Shown: positions 17,052 through 26,276, counted from the first letter of the stretch. The stretch is 34,164 nt of DNA from Deltaproteobacteria bacterium (GCA_016717595.1 JADKFE010000063.1:1-34164), one strand, 5' to 3'. Notes: generated by a model not told the origin, from the letters alone. Numbers and translations: made by a program.

Positions 17052-17869
17052 GCGATGCTCCGGCCAAAGAGCGCGCCCTCAAACGCGCGCAGGTTGAACG
17101 AGCGGCCGCCGGGGGCGCGGGGCGGGCTCAGCAGCTCGCCGCCGACGGCCTCCCGGGGGGGCTCACCGTCCACCGTCACCCGGGCCTCACCCTCGGCGTC
17201 GTCGCGGCGGGTGAGGGTGATACGCTCGGTCCACAAGCGGCGGTCGGGGGTGCCGTAGATCGAGAGCTGGCCGACGGGCACCCGCAGCCGCGCCACGGTG
17301 AACGGCTCCTGGGCGCTGTTCACGATGACGACGGGGGTGATGGCGCGGTGGGGCTTCCACAGGCGGTCGGCCCAGGTGAGGCTCAGGTGAGTCGCCAAGG
17401 CGTAGCAGAGCTGGCCCTGGTGGTCTAAGGGGCCAAACCAGGTGTCCGAGGGGCGGTGGCTGGGCAGCTCCAACAGCAGGCGCCGGGCCTCCCCCACGAG
17501 CAGGCGTAACCAGACGGGGCTAGAGACGTAGGCGCGCACCTCTTCGCCGGGCAACAGCGTCAGGGGCTCCTCGGGCCGGATGATGACCGGGCGGTCGGCC
17601 AAGGCCGGGGCGAGGCGCAGGCGGCTGGGCTCCTCGGTGAACCCAAACCGCCAGGTGTTGAGCTTGGGGGACGCGCCGCCGGGCTCGTCCTCGGGGCTCA
17701 CGTGATCCACCTCAGGCGCCCGGGCGAGCTGGTTTGGGTCGCTCAGGCTGGAGACCCGAAGCTCCCGCGCGCGCCGCGAGACACGAAGCTCCAAGGGGCC
17801 GAGCCGGACACGCAGCGCGCGGTCCAGCTCCAGAGGGTACTCAGCGGTCCAGGGGATCATCTCGATCAT
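17048..17869 (-). CDS. DUF432-like protein paired with MscS
   Basis: This encodes 273 residues with no signal peptide and no membrane segment, so it is probably cytoplasmic. The sequence is beta-rich, with the blocks PLTLLPGEEVRAYVSSPVWLRL, SDTWFGPLDHQGQLCYALATHLSLTW and PVVIVNSAQEPFTVARLRVPV. I recognise the TWFG...GELCY-type core as DUF432, an uncharacterised family that from memory often sits beside MscS genes. ATG 17869 follows AGGGG. Its stop overlaps the GTG start of the MscS gene by 4 bases. The tight pairing suggests a cytoplasmic partner or regulator of the channel. The family call is from motif memory and should be checked by profile search. Confidence 0.7.
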   Translation of the reverse strand: MIEMIPWTAEYPLELDRALRVRLGPLELRVSRRARELRVSSLSDPNQLARAPEVDHVSPEDEPGGASPKLNTWRFGFTEEPSRLRLAPALADRPVIIRPEEPLTLLPGEEVRAYVSSPVWLRLLVGEARRLLLELPSHRPSDTWFGPLDHQGQLCYALATHLSLTWADRLWKPHRAITPVVIVNSAQEPFTVARLRVPVGQLSIYGTPDRRLWTERITLTRRDDAEGEARVTVDGEPPREAVGGELLSPPRAPGGRSFNLRAFEGALFGRSIA

Positions 17870-17898
17870 ACAGCCCCTGTAACCTCACCCACACCGGA

Positions 17899-19542
17899 TC
17901 AGACGCGCTCGATGAGCACCCCGGGCTCCTTGCGGTCGGGCATCGCCGCGGCGGCCTCAAAATCGGCGGCGAAGGAGGGGTGGATCTCGAAGTGGCTGTC
18001 TTTGTTGAAGATGCGAATCTGGCCGATGGCGGCCTTCTGCACCTGACCCCGGCGGCAGATGAGCGGGACCATCCAGCGCGGGTCGGCGTTGTGGCGGCGA
18101 CCGACGTTCACCCGGAACCAGATGCCCTCGGGGCCACGCTGAATCGGGCTGCCGCGGGGAGGGCCGCGGTCGTCCCGGGGGCCCGGGGCGGCGGGGCGCT
18201 CGTTGGGGGCGGCGGCCTCACGCTCGTTGACGTAGCGGGTGCCGGGGAGCTCTTCAGGCGCGGGCAGGCGGTCGCGGTGCTCACGCACCCACGCGGCCAC
18301 GAGGCGCTCGGGGTCGTGGGCGGCGAGGAGCGCCCGGGCCACGGCGAGGTCTTCCTCAGTGGACTCGCCTTCAGGCACCATCGCCGCGGCGATACGCACC
18401 TGATCTTTGGCGAGGATCTCCTCAGGCATCGGCGGAGGCGACCAGGTGGCCTTGAGCTTGGCCTCATGCAAGAGGCGCAGGGCCACCCGTTTGCGGGGCT
18501 GGGGCACGATCAAGACCGCGAGGCCTTTTCTGCCCGCGCGCCCAGTGCGGCCGCTGCGGTGGAGCAGCGCCTCGGCGTCCAGGGGGAGATCGGCGTGGAT
18601 GACCAACGCCAGATCGGGGAGGTCGAGGCCACGGGCGGCGACGTCGGTGGCGACGAGCACCCGGGCGCGGCCGTCACGAAGGGCCTGCAAGGAGCGGCTG
18701 CGCTCGGCCTGGGTGAAGTCGCCGGAGAGCGCCGTGGCCGAGAAGCCGCGCTCCATGAGCCGGGCGTGCAGGTGGTGAACGGCCTCGCGGGTGGAGACAA
18801 ACACCAAGGCGCCGGGGGCGTCCACCAGCCGCAGCACGTTCACCACGGCGCGCTCACGCTCCGCCGGGGAGACGAGCACGGCGCGGTACTGGATGTCGGC
18901 GTGGGCCTGGCCTGAGGACACGGCCAGGCGCTCGGCGTTCTTCTGGTAACGTTTGGTGAGGCCGAGGATGCCCTCGGGCAAGGTGGCCGAGAACAGGAGC
19001 GTGCGGCGCTCCGCGGGGGCGGCGGTGAGCAGCTTCTCAAGCTCCTCCCGGAAGCCCATGTCGAGCATCTCGTCGGCCTCGTCGAGCACGATGGCGCGCA
19101 GCGACTTGAGGTCCAGAGCACCTCGCTCCAAGAGATCCACGAGCCGACCCGGCGTGCCGACGACGATGTGCTGGCCATCGGAGAGCGCGCGGAGCTGGCG
19201 CCGCATGTCGGTGCCGCCGACACACACGCAGACGCGGCCGCCGGCGGGGCGGTAGAGCCAAGACAGCTCACGCTCGACCTGCATCGCCAGCTCACGGGTG
19301 GGCGCGATGACGATGGCGAGGGGCGAAGGCGCGTGAGGGAGGCGGTCGGCGTCTCCCAGAAGCGTCGGGGCCAAGGTGAGGCCGAAGCCCACCGTCTTGC
19401 CGGAGCCGGTCTGGGCGGAGACGAGGAGATCCCGTGTCTCTAGCCCCTCCTTCAGCACGGCGGCTTGGACAGGGGTGGGCTCGGCGTAGCCGCGCTCTTC
19501 GAGGGCGCGGCGGAGGGCAGGATGGGCGAGGTCGAATGACAT
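17899..19542 (-). CDS. DEAD-box RNA helicase with DbpA-type RNA-binding domain
   Basis: This is an ATP-dependent RNA helicase of 547 residues, likely acting in ribosome assembly or cold-induced RNA unwinding. All motifs are present: Q motif PTPVQ (23-27), AQTGSGKT (43-50), PTRELA (81-86), GTPGR (129-133), DEAD (154-157), SAT (185-187), TDVAARGLDLPD (299-310) and HRSGRTGRAG (328-337). A charged, Pro-rich linker (about 425-470) leads to a C-terminal DbpA-like domain (473-545, WFRVNVGRRHNADPRWMVPLI...), which in DbpA/DeaD contacts RNA. The start ATG has no strong Shine-Dalgarno. It is third in a minus-strand run, 54 bases after the GT-C-like gene and 29 bases before the DUF432-like gene. Confidence 0.95.
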   Translation of the reverse strand: MSFDLAHPALRRALEERGYAEPTPVQAAVLKEGLETRDLLVSAQTGSGKTVGFGLTLAPTLLGDADRLPHAPSPLAIVIAPTRELAMQVERELSWLYRPAGGRVCVCVGGTDMRRQLRALSDGQHIVVGTPGRLVDLLERGALDLKSLRAIVLDEADEMLDMGFREELEKLLTAAPAERRTLLFSATLPEGILGLTKRYQKNAERLAVSSGQAHADIQYRAVLVSPAERERAVVNVLRLVDAPGALVFVSTREAVHHLHARLMERGFSATALSGDFTQAERSRSLQALRDGRARVLVATDVAARGLDLPDLALVIHADLPLDAEALLHRSGRTGRAGRKGLAVLIVPQPRKRVALRLLHEAKLKATWSPPPMPEEILAKDQVRIAAAMVPEGESTEEDLAVARALLAAHDPERLVAAWVREHRDRLPAPEELPGTRYVNEREAAAPNERPAAPGPRDDRGPPRGSPIQRGPEGIWFRVNVGRRHNADPRWMVPLICRRGQVQKAAIGQIRIFNKDSHFEIHPSFAADFEAAAAMPDRKEPGVLIERV

Positions 19543-19596
19543 GGCGCGAAGCTAACCCGTCCCCTCATACACGGAGCAGAAATCCGCCCCACCTCC

Positions 19597-21616
19597 TCAC
19601 GGCCCTGAGAGCTCCGTCGGGATCACCCTCGCCTCCAGCAGCGAGCCCTCCCAGGTGCTCGGGATGACCATGCCCTCAAGCTCTAAGGCCACGCCCTGCA
19701 CACTTCTCACGCCTCCGCACTGGAAGATTCCCGTGCCGGGCGTCACCGGGCAGCGCACCTTCTTGCCATCAGAGCTCACCACCACAAACAGCCGCCCAAA
19801 GAGCTTGTCGATGCTCATCACGCGCCCGGAGAACCCCGCGTTTAGGGCCCCGGCGCTTGATGACGGCGCTTCAGTGCGCTCGGGCCGGGTCTCGTAGAGC
19901 TGGAAGAGGATCACGCCGGTGCCGTCTTGAAGCTCCTCACGCCGCACGGCGACCGGCGCCAAGATGGCCTCTACGCGGGCCAGCTCTTCAGCGCGGTAAG
20001 AGGCCTTGTCGACGACGACGTACTTGAGGCCCTCGCCCATGAGCCACGCGAGATCGGGGCCATAGGCGTCGGCTGGCAAGAGCGCCGAGCCCGGCACCCC
20101 GCGCCCGTAGGCCTGGAGCGCGAGATCGGTGAGGTTCTTGGGCGTGAGCCCCGTGGCGCCCGAGCGCGCGGTGAGGGTGACGAGGTTCGGCTTGTACCAG
20201 CCCGCTTTGCCCATCAAGCGTCTGGAGCGCGAGGTGGTCCGCCGAGGCGATCTGGGCGGAGAGGCTGGCGAACACCGGGGTCTGGCTGCGCAGCTCTTGG
20301 CGCTCGCCGGGGCGCTCGATCGGCACCATCAACACCGCGCAGTCCTCGTCGTCCTCGGCGATCTGGGCCACGAAGCTCGGCGCGGGCAGCTCCAAGAGCG
20401 GGTACGCCAGACGCCAGCCCCCGGCGATGGCGCCCCACCACGCCAACCACGCGGCGATGGGCAGGCTCACAAGCCCCTCCAAGGCTGGCTTTCGCAGGAT
20501 CTCGCTGAGCCCAACCCCCGCCGCCGCGCCCCAGGCCACGGCCAGCGGCGCCATGAACCGCCTCGGGAACCGCACGACCTCACCGATGGGGCTCTCCGCC
20601 CAAGGCCGCACGAGGTTGTCGTCGAGGGCCAAGAGCAGGTACACCCCGCCCAAGGCCGTGAGCCACGGAGCTTTGCGCAACGCCAAGAGCGCGCCCAGCG
20701 CGAAGGCGATCCAGTGGGTCCAAGGCGGGGCGTAGAGGTCACCCACCCGCCAGCCGCGGGCGCCGGGGCTCATGGCGAGCTGCTGCAGCAGGTCGAGCTG
20801 GGCGGCGTTTGTGGCGCGCAGGGCCGATGGATCGCCCTCCCCCGCCGTCGCCATGGCCGCCGCGGCGCCCTGCAGCACCGGACCGAGCGGCACGGCGAGC
20901 AGGCCCAGACCGACGGCGACGGTGAGCGCCGCCGCCGCGCCGCCGACGAGGCCCTCACGCCGCCGAAGCCCCGCCAAGGCCGCGATCACCGCCAGCGCCG
21001 TGAAGCTCCCGTAATACACCGACTCCAGACAGGTCAGCACAAAGAGCAGACCCGTGATGACGCCCCAGCGCCAGCTCCCGGCCACGGCGCGCACCATGGC
21101 GCCCAAGGTGAGCGGCACCCAGCCCACCGCCAGGATCTCCACGGTGCCGTCGCGCAGGGCCCCGCCCAGGAGCGGCTGCGTGGCGGCGAGGGCCCCGGCG
21201 ATGGCCGCCCCGCCCCAGCCGCCGCCCAAGGTGCGCACCAGCCAGCCCGTCGCCCAGGCCGCGAAGACCGTGTGCAGGCACACCAAGGCCGTGATCGCCG
21301 TGGCCGCGCCGAACACCCAGGTGATCGGCGCCACAGCGATCAACGAGACCGCCGGGAACACCAAGGCGTCAACCCCGGCGGGGAAGTTCACGAGCGTGGT
21401 CGAGAACGGCCAGCCCGGCAGCTCCGCGGCGACGAGCCACGCCGACCACCACGCCCGCAAGACGTCCGATCCGGGCTCACCCGGCAGATGGGTGCCCAGG
21501 CGTTGAAGCGCGGGGCCATGAAGCAGGGCCGCGAGGCAGACGCAGAAGCCGAGGCCGATCCACGGCGCACGTTGGAGCAAGAGGTCTTGGGTCTCGGGCC
21601 AGGTGAGGCGCTTCAT
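19597..21616 (-). CDS. GT-C-like multi-pass membrane protein, frameshifted
   Basis: The first part (from ATG 21616) has about ten membrane helices. It carries LPGEPGSDVLRAWWSAWLV and LVNFPAGVDALVFP near the start, the Asp- and Pro-bearing loops typical of GT-C glycosyltransferases that use lipid-linked sugars. The frame degrades after ALQTLDGQSG, and the soluble C-terminal domain continues in another frame from KAGWYKPNLVTLTARSG to the stop at 19597. Removing one base from the CCC at 20210-20212 (GGG on the coding strand) restores ALQTLDGKAGWYKPNL and a protein of about 672 residues. The C-terminal region (LTDLALQAYGRG, YVVVDKASYRAEEL) faces the periplasm in such proteins. Donor and acceptor are unknown. 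It lies 24 bases after the acyl-CoA dehydrogenase gene. Confidence 0.75.
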
Positions 21617-21640
21617 CTTGATGCACCCTGGATCGTCATG

Positions 21641-22786
21641 TCAGCCGCCGTATCCACGTCGCCGGACGATGATCTCGCGCATGATCTCCGAGGTCCCGCC
21701 GCCCAAGGGCAGAAGCCGCGCGTCGCGATACAGCCGCTCGACGAGATGATCCGCCATGTAGCCATGTCCGCCGAAGATCTGAACGGCCTGATCGCAGACC
21801 CACAAACACGCGTCAACGGCGTGATTTTTGGCCATAGCGACCTCAGCGATGACATCCTCACCGCGCCGTGCGCGCTCGGCGACCACCGCCACGAAGGCCC
21901 TGGCGGACTCCTCCCGGGTGGCCATGTCGGCGAGACGGTGGCGGATCACCTGAAAACGCCCGATGTTCCGCCCGAAGGCGGCGCGCTCGACGGCGTAGCG
22001 CTCGGCCTCCTCCAAGGCGAGCTTCGCCGTGGCCACGGCCATCGCCGCGAGCATCAGGCGCTCGGGCACAAAGTTCGACATGAGCAGGGTGAAGCCGCCG
22101 TCTTGTTCCCCGATGAGGTTCTCGGCGGGCACGCGGCAGTCATCAAAGAAGAGCGTCGCGGTGTCCGAGGCGCGCCAGCCCATCTTCTCCATCGGCGGGC
22201 TGGCGGCGAAGCCGGGGGTGCCGCGCTGAACGATGAACAAGGAGATCCCCGCGTGGCCCGCCTCGCCGGTGCGGGCGGCGACGACGGCGAGGTCGGCGCG
22301 TACGCCCGAGGTGATGAAACACTTCGCGCCGTTGAGCACGAAGTGATCGCCGTCACGCACGGCGCGGGTGGTGATGCCCGCCACATCGGAGCCCGCGCCG
22401 GGCTCGGTGACCGCGAGGCAGGCCACCTGCTCCCCACGCAGGACCGGGGGCACAAAACGCGCGCGCTGGGCCTCGGTGCCGTGCTCGACGAGGAGCGGCA
22501 GGGAGATGGCGTGGCTGCCTAAGCCCGCGGCCACGCCGCCAGAGCCGCCGCGCACCAGGGCCTCGGTGACGATGAGGCGGTGAAACACGTCGCCGCCAGA
22601 GCCCCCCAGCGCCTCGGGGTAACCCACGCCCAGAAGCCCAGCGTCCCCGGCCGCCCGGGCCAAGGACTCGGGGAACCAGCCCGCGCGCTCCCACGCCGCG
22701 ACGTGGGGGCGGATCTCGCGCTCTACGAAGCGCTGGGCGGACTCGCGCAAGGCGAGGTGGGTGTCGTCGTAGAAGAGCGCGAGCAT
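21641..22786 (-). CDS. Acyl-CoA dehydrogenase, long-chain/isovaleryl-like active site
   Basis: This is an FAD enzyme of 381 residues that introduces the alpha-beta double bond into acyl-CoA, passing electrons to ETF. It shows the family landmarks AVTEPGAGSDVAGITT (126-140), NGAKCFITSG (152-161), RAAFGRNIGRFQVIRHRLADM and IFGGHGYM. The usual catalytic Glu before the GT(S/A)E motif is Gly here (LGGGTSEIMRE, 361-371). Instead Glu242 in FVPERLML sits where long-chain and isovaleryl enzymes place their base on helix G. The active site is therefore intact but of the relocated type, favouring long-chain or branched substrates. ATG 22786 has only AAGGA close by. It is the first gene of the minus-strand run and divergent from the zinc-ribbon pseudokinase. 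Confidence 0.93.
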   Translation of the reverse strand: MLALFYDDTHLALRESAQRFVEREIRPHVAAWERAGWFPESLARAAGDAGLLGVGYPEALGGSGGDVFHRLIVTEALVRGGSGGVAAGLGSHAISLPLLVEHGTEAQRARFVPPVLRGEQVACLAVTEPGAGSDVAGITTRAVRDGDHFVLNGAKCFITSGVRADLAVVAARTGEAGHAGISLFIVQRGTPGFAASPPMEKMGWRASDTATLFFDDCRVPAENLIGEQDGGFTLLMSNFVPERLMLAAMAVATAKLALEEAERYAVERAAFGRNIGRFQVIRHRLADMATREESARAFVAVVAERARRGEDVIAEVAMAKNHAVDACLWVCDQAVQIFGGHGYMADHLVERLYRDARLLPLGGGTSEIMREIIVRRRGYGG

Positions 22787-23030
22787 GATCCTTTGGGGGA
22801 GCGCAGGGGGACGCGCCAGAGGTTACCACTGCTTCCCCCAAGCATGTTGCCCCCGCCTCAAGGCCTATGCGCGACCGACGCCAATCACGTCTGCGCGTGC
22901 GCGGCTTGTAGCCGGGGGCCGCCCGTGGCATCCTCGTGGATCTTCCGGGCGCGATCTTCTCGCGCTCACCGCCCAGGAAGGGCCGCCGACTTCGTCTGCG
23001 CTCTACACCCCCAAGCCTGAGCCTCCGCGA

Positions 23031-25022
23031 ATGAAGACCTGCCCCCTGTGCGGCGCCGAGTACCCGAACAGCGACGCCTTCTGCTTTAAGGATGGCCGTC
23101 CGCTGGTGAGCGCCGCGCCCAAAGCGCCGCCCCCTCCGCCAGCGCCGCCCCCAGACGCCTTGACCTTGGAGGGTGTCGCCCTGAGCGACGTGATCGCGGT
23201 GGGTTACTCGACGGCGATCTGGCGCGGTGTGGACGCCCAAGGCCAGGCCGTCGCGGTGCGGGTGCTCGTGCCGTCACTGCAAGATCGGGCCCAGGTGCGC
23301 GAGTCTTTTGTCGCCGTCGCGAAGCTGCGGCAGAGCTTCCAGCACCCAAGCCTCGTGGCCGTGCGACAGATCCTCCGCACCAACGGCCTCACCGCGACGG
23401 TCTCCGAGCTCATCGACGGCGTAGACGTCGCCGCTGTCGTGCGCCGCCAACGCTCCACGAGCAGCCGTGGCCGAGTGGAGCGCACCGCCGCGTTGGGTGT
23501 GCAGGCCGCGGGCGCCTTGGCCGCGCTCCACGCCGCGTCCCCGATCACCGGCTCGGCGGTTCAGCTCCTTCATGGCCGCCTCTCCACGCGCAAGCTCATG
23601 GTCCAGCGCGACGGCCTCGTGCGTATGCTCGGCGGCGGCCTCGTGCCCGCGCCGGTCCCTCCGGCGACACCCGCGAACAACGGCCTGTACGCCTTCCTGG
23701 CGCCCGAGCAGATCCAGCAAGGCCCCTTAGACTCCCGCACCGACGTCTACGCCTTGTGCCTGAGCCTGTGGACCGTCGCCACGGGCCGTAACCCCAACCA
23801 CCGCCCCAACGTCGAGCAGACCCTACGCGCCGGGGCCGAGGGCCCGCCGCCGCTGGGCGACGTCAGCGCTGAAGAGCGCGCGCTGTTTGAGCTTCTGCGC
23901 GAGGGCTTACACCCCGACCCCTACCAGCGCCCGTCGAGCACGGCGGAGCTAGCGCTGAGCCTTCAAGAGCACCTCGGCGACGTGAACCCCCAGGCGCCTT
24001 GGCGCTCGCTCCTGGCCGAGCTCTTCCCACAAGAGGCCAGCGCGCCGCCGATCCTCTCCGGCTTCCCGGCCTCGGATGAGCTGGATGAGCTGCGTGACCG
24101 TCTTTGGTCGGTGAGCCCCGCCGGGCGCCGAGCCGAGGTCGCGCCGCCGCCGGTGCGCGCGCCGATCGTCGAGGCCCCGCCGCCGGTGGTGGCCCCGCCT
24201 CCCCCTGTTCAGGCCTCGCCCGTCGTCGAGCCCGCCCCCATTGAGGAGCCTCCGCCCGTCGTCGCGCCCTCCCCGGTTGAAGAGCCGACGCCCCTCGTCG
24301 AGCCCGCCCCAGCGGAGGACCCCACGCCCATCGTTGAGCCCGCCCCGGTGGAGGAGCCCGCCCCCAGCGTCGATCAGGCCGTGCCTCCGGTGGTGGACGC
24401 CGCCCCCGCGCCGCTCACCGAGCCCCCGCCGGTCCACAAGCCCGCCTGGGCGGAGCCTCCGCCGCCAAAGCCCGCCCAAGAGGATGACGACGAGCTCGCC
24501 GCGTGGAATGAGCGTGAGGTCGAGGCGCCCGTCGCCGCGCCGCCGCCCAAGAAGAGCAGCGCCCCCCTCGTCGTGATCGGCGTCGCCGTGATGATCGCGC
24601 TCCTCGCCGTCGTCATCGCGCTCACGAGCGGCGGCGGGGACAAGCCCGCCCCCGAGGCGACACCGACGAAGGCGACGCAGGCGGTGAGCCCCGCCCAGCC
24701 GCCTCCCAAGCCCGCGCCGCCCGTCGCGCCAGCCCCCGTCGAGCCGCCCCCGGCTGAGGCGCCCCCGGTGGAGCCGCCGCCTCTCGGTGAGCCCGCCCCA
24801 AGCGCCGCGCCGCCGGCCGCCGCGGCGCCCGTCGTGGCGCCAAAGCCCGCTGAGACGCCCAAGCCCGCCGCCGTGAAGCCCGCCGAGCCGCCCAAGCCCG
24901 CCGAGCCCCGGGGCGCGCCCTTGCCCGCCAACGACGACCCCTGGGGCACCCAGACCGAGCCGCCCAAGCCCGCTGAGACGCCCAAGCCCGCCGGAACCGA
25001 CGACGAGAACCCCTGGGGCTGA
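23031..25022 (+). CDS. Membrane-anchored zinc-ribbon pseudokinase
   Basis: This encodes 663 residues starting at MKTCPLCGAEYPNSDAFC; the frame is open back to 22785 but that stretch is noise. The N-terminus is a half zinc ribbon (Cys4, Cys7, Cys18, then KDG) common in myxobacterial kinases. Residues ~44-320 align to a Ser/Thr kinase, but the ATP lysine is Arg77 (VAVRVL), HRD is HGR (181-183) with Lys188 for Asn, and DFG is GGG (201-203). The APE loop (224-226), the alphaF Asp of DVY (238) and RP(S) (300-302) are kept. The fold should persist without phosphotransfer. A Pro/Glu/Val-rich cytoplasmic stretch (~345-505), one membrane helix (~511-533) and a Pro/Lys/Ala-rich outer segment ending DENPWG follow. 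It is probably a scaffold or sensor. No strong ribosome-binding site or promoter was seen in 22787-23030. Confidence 0.85.
   Translation: MKTCPLCGAEYPNSDAFCFKDGRPLVSAAPKAPPPPPAPPPDALTLEGVALSDVIAVGYSTAIWRGVDAQGQAVAVRVLVPSLQDRAQVRESFVAVAKLRQSFQHPSLVAVRQILRTNGLTATVSELIDGVDVAAVVRRQRSTSSRGRVERTAALGVQAAGALAALHAASPITGSAVQLLHGRLSTRKLMVQRDGLVRMLGGGLVPAPVPPATPANNGLYAFLAPEQIQQGPLDSRTDVYALCLSLWTVATGRNPNHRPNVEQTLRAGAEGPPPLGDVSAEERALFELLREGLHPDPYQRPSSTAELALSLQEHLGDVNPQAPWRSLLAELFPQEASAPPILSGFPASDELDELRDRLWSVSPAGRRAEVAPPPVRAPIVEAPPPVVAPPPPVQASPVVEPAPIEEPPPVVAPSPVEEPTPLVEPAPAEDPTPIVEPAPVEEPAPSVDQAVPPVVDAAPAPLTEPPPVHKPAWAEPPPPKPAQEDDDELAAWNEREVEAPVAAPPPKKSSAPLVVIGVAVMIALLAVVIALTSGGGDKPAPEATPTKATQAVSPAQPPPKPAPPVAPAPVEPPPAEAPPVEPPPLGEPAPSAAPPAAAAPVVAPKPAETPKPAAVKPAEPPKPAEPRGAPLPANDDPWGTQTEPPKPAETPKPAGTDDENPWG
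24139..25022 (+). repeat. Low-complexity proline-rich coding repeats
   Basis: Imperfect repeats encode (V/A)EPAP(V/I)EEP units before the membrane helix (about 24139-24480). After the helix (about 24660-25022) they encode EPPKPAETPKPA units, including a repeated stretch near 24840-24900 and 24958-24990. The final residues carry two related motifs, DDPWG and ENPWG. Confidence 0.7.
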
Positions 25023-25160
25023 GCCTCGCGCCCGCGGACGCGCCGAAAAATCGCTGACGGTCCCAGCGCGCGAACTTTGAGCGCGCCCTCGCCAGCTCTG
25101 CGCTCAGGAGGTTAGCCCAGCTCATCCATGATGCGCTCGCGCGAACCGCCAGGATCCCCG

Positions 25161-26276
25161 ATGACCGATCTTCAGTCCGCCGCCTTGCTCACCGAGGTGC
25201 GCGCCCTCCTCCAGTCCGCCCGCGCCTTGGCCGCCCGGCAGGTCAACGCCCTGCAGGTGCTGACCAACTTTGAGATCGGCCGCCGCATCGTCGAGCACGA
25301 GCAAGGCGGAGAGGAGCGCGCGGAGTATGGTCGCGCGGTGGTGAAGGCGCTGTCGATGGCGTTGACGGCGGAGTTTGGGCGGGGCTTCTCCGTCGAGAGC
25401 TTGTGGACGATGCGGCGCTTCTTTATGACCTATCAGGGGCGTCACCCAAAACTGCAGACGCTGTCTACATTTTCTTCAACACCCTCGCTCGCCGCCCCAC
25501 AGCTCCCCTCCCCGCTCTCCCAGGCCACGCCGCCCTTCACCCTGAGCTGGTCCCACTACGTCCTCTTGCTCGCCATCGACGACCCCAACGAGCGCAGCTT
25601 CTACGAGATCGAGGCCACCCGCGCGGGCTGGTCCCTGCGTGAGCTGCGCCGCCAGTTTGACTCCAGCCTCTATGAGCGCCTCGCGCTGTCCCGGGACAAA
25701 GACGGCGTGATGGCCCTGGCCGCCCAAGGCCAGCAGGTGACGAGCCCCGCCGACCTGCTCAAAGACCCCTTCGTCTTAGAGTTCCTCGGCTTAGAGGAGC
25801 GCACCCAGTACAGTGAGTCCGACCTTGAGACGGGCCTGCTTGGCAAATTAGAGCAGTTCATGCTGGAGTTAGGCCAAGGCTTCTTGTTTGAGGGCCGCCA
25901 GCGGCGCTTTAGCTTTGACGAGGAGCACTACTACGTCGATCTCGTCTTCTACAACCGCCTGCTGCGCTGTTTTGTGCTGTTTGACCTCAAGATCGGCAAG
26001 CTCACCCACCAAGACCTCGGCCAGATGCAGATGTACGTCAACTATTACGACCGTCACGTCAAGCTGGCTGAGGAGGGCCCCACCATCGGCGTCGTCTTGT
26101 GCAAAAAGAAGCACGACGCGCTCGTTGAGATCACCCTGCCCGCCGGGGCCAACATTCACGCCAAAGAGTACAGCCTCGTGTTGCCCTCAAAGGCCGAGCT
26201 GCGGCGTAAACTCTTGGAGTGGACGGGCGAGGCTGACGCGGCGGCGGACTCGCTGACGCACCCTCAAGATTCCTGA
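25161..26276 (+). CDS. YhcG/DUF1016-family PD-(D/E)xK nuclease
   Basis: This encodes 371 residues. ATG 25161 follows AGGA at good spacing; an ATG at 25128 in frame is less likely. Residues ~5-150 form the DUF1016 N-terminal domain (NFEIGRRIVEHEQGGEERAEYG, LWTMRRFFMTYQ, LSWSHYVLLLAI). The C-terminal half is the YhcG nuclease domain (EHYYVDLVFYNRLLRCFVLF, then DLKIGKLTHQDLGQMQMYV), with Asp260 and Asp275-x-Lys277 as the D...(D/E)xK site and the conserved Gln after it. Family members are scattered by horizontal transfer and often sit near restriction or other defence genes; the DNA substrate is unknown. Here it stands alone between lipoprotein-type genes, with locally less GC-rich DNA around 25440-25490, fitting recent acquisition. 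Confidence 0.9.
   Translation: MTDLQSAALLTEVRALLQSARALAARQVNALQVLTNFEIGRRIVEHEQGGEERAEYGRAVVKALSMALTAEFGRGFSVESLWTMRRFFMTYQGRHPKLQTLSTFSSTPSLAAPQLPSPLSQATPPFTLSWSHYVLLLAIDDPNERSFYEIEATRAGWSLRELRRQFDSSLYERLALSRDKDGVMALAAQGQQVTSPADLLKDPFVLEFLGLEERTQYSESDLETGLLGKLEQFMLELGQGFLFEGRQRRFSFDEEHYYVDLVFYNRLLRCFVLFDLKIGKLTHQDLGQMQMYVNYYDRHVKLAEEGPTIGVVLCKKKHDALVEITLPAGANIHAKEYSLVLPSKAELRRKLLEWTGEADAAADSLTHPQDS

Noticed and set aside
20129..22522. Long plus-strand open frame of 797 codons
   Set aside because: It is antisense to the GT-C-like and acyl-CoA dehydrogenase genes and its translation is Arg/Gly/Ala/His-rich shadow sequence.
22785..23030. N-terminal extension of the pseudokinase frame
   Set aside because: Sequence is unlike protein and the CPxCG zinc ribbon typically begins such proteins at the very N-terminus.
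25066..25086. GCGCGC inverted repeat between pseudokinase and nuclease genes
   Set aside because: GCGCGC is self-complementary and common in this composition; no supporting tract or conservation.
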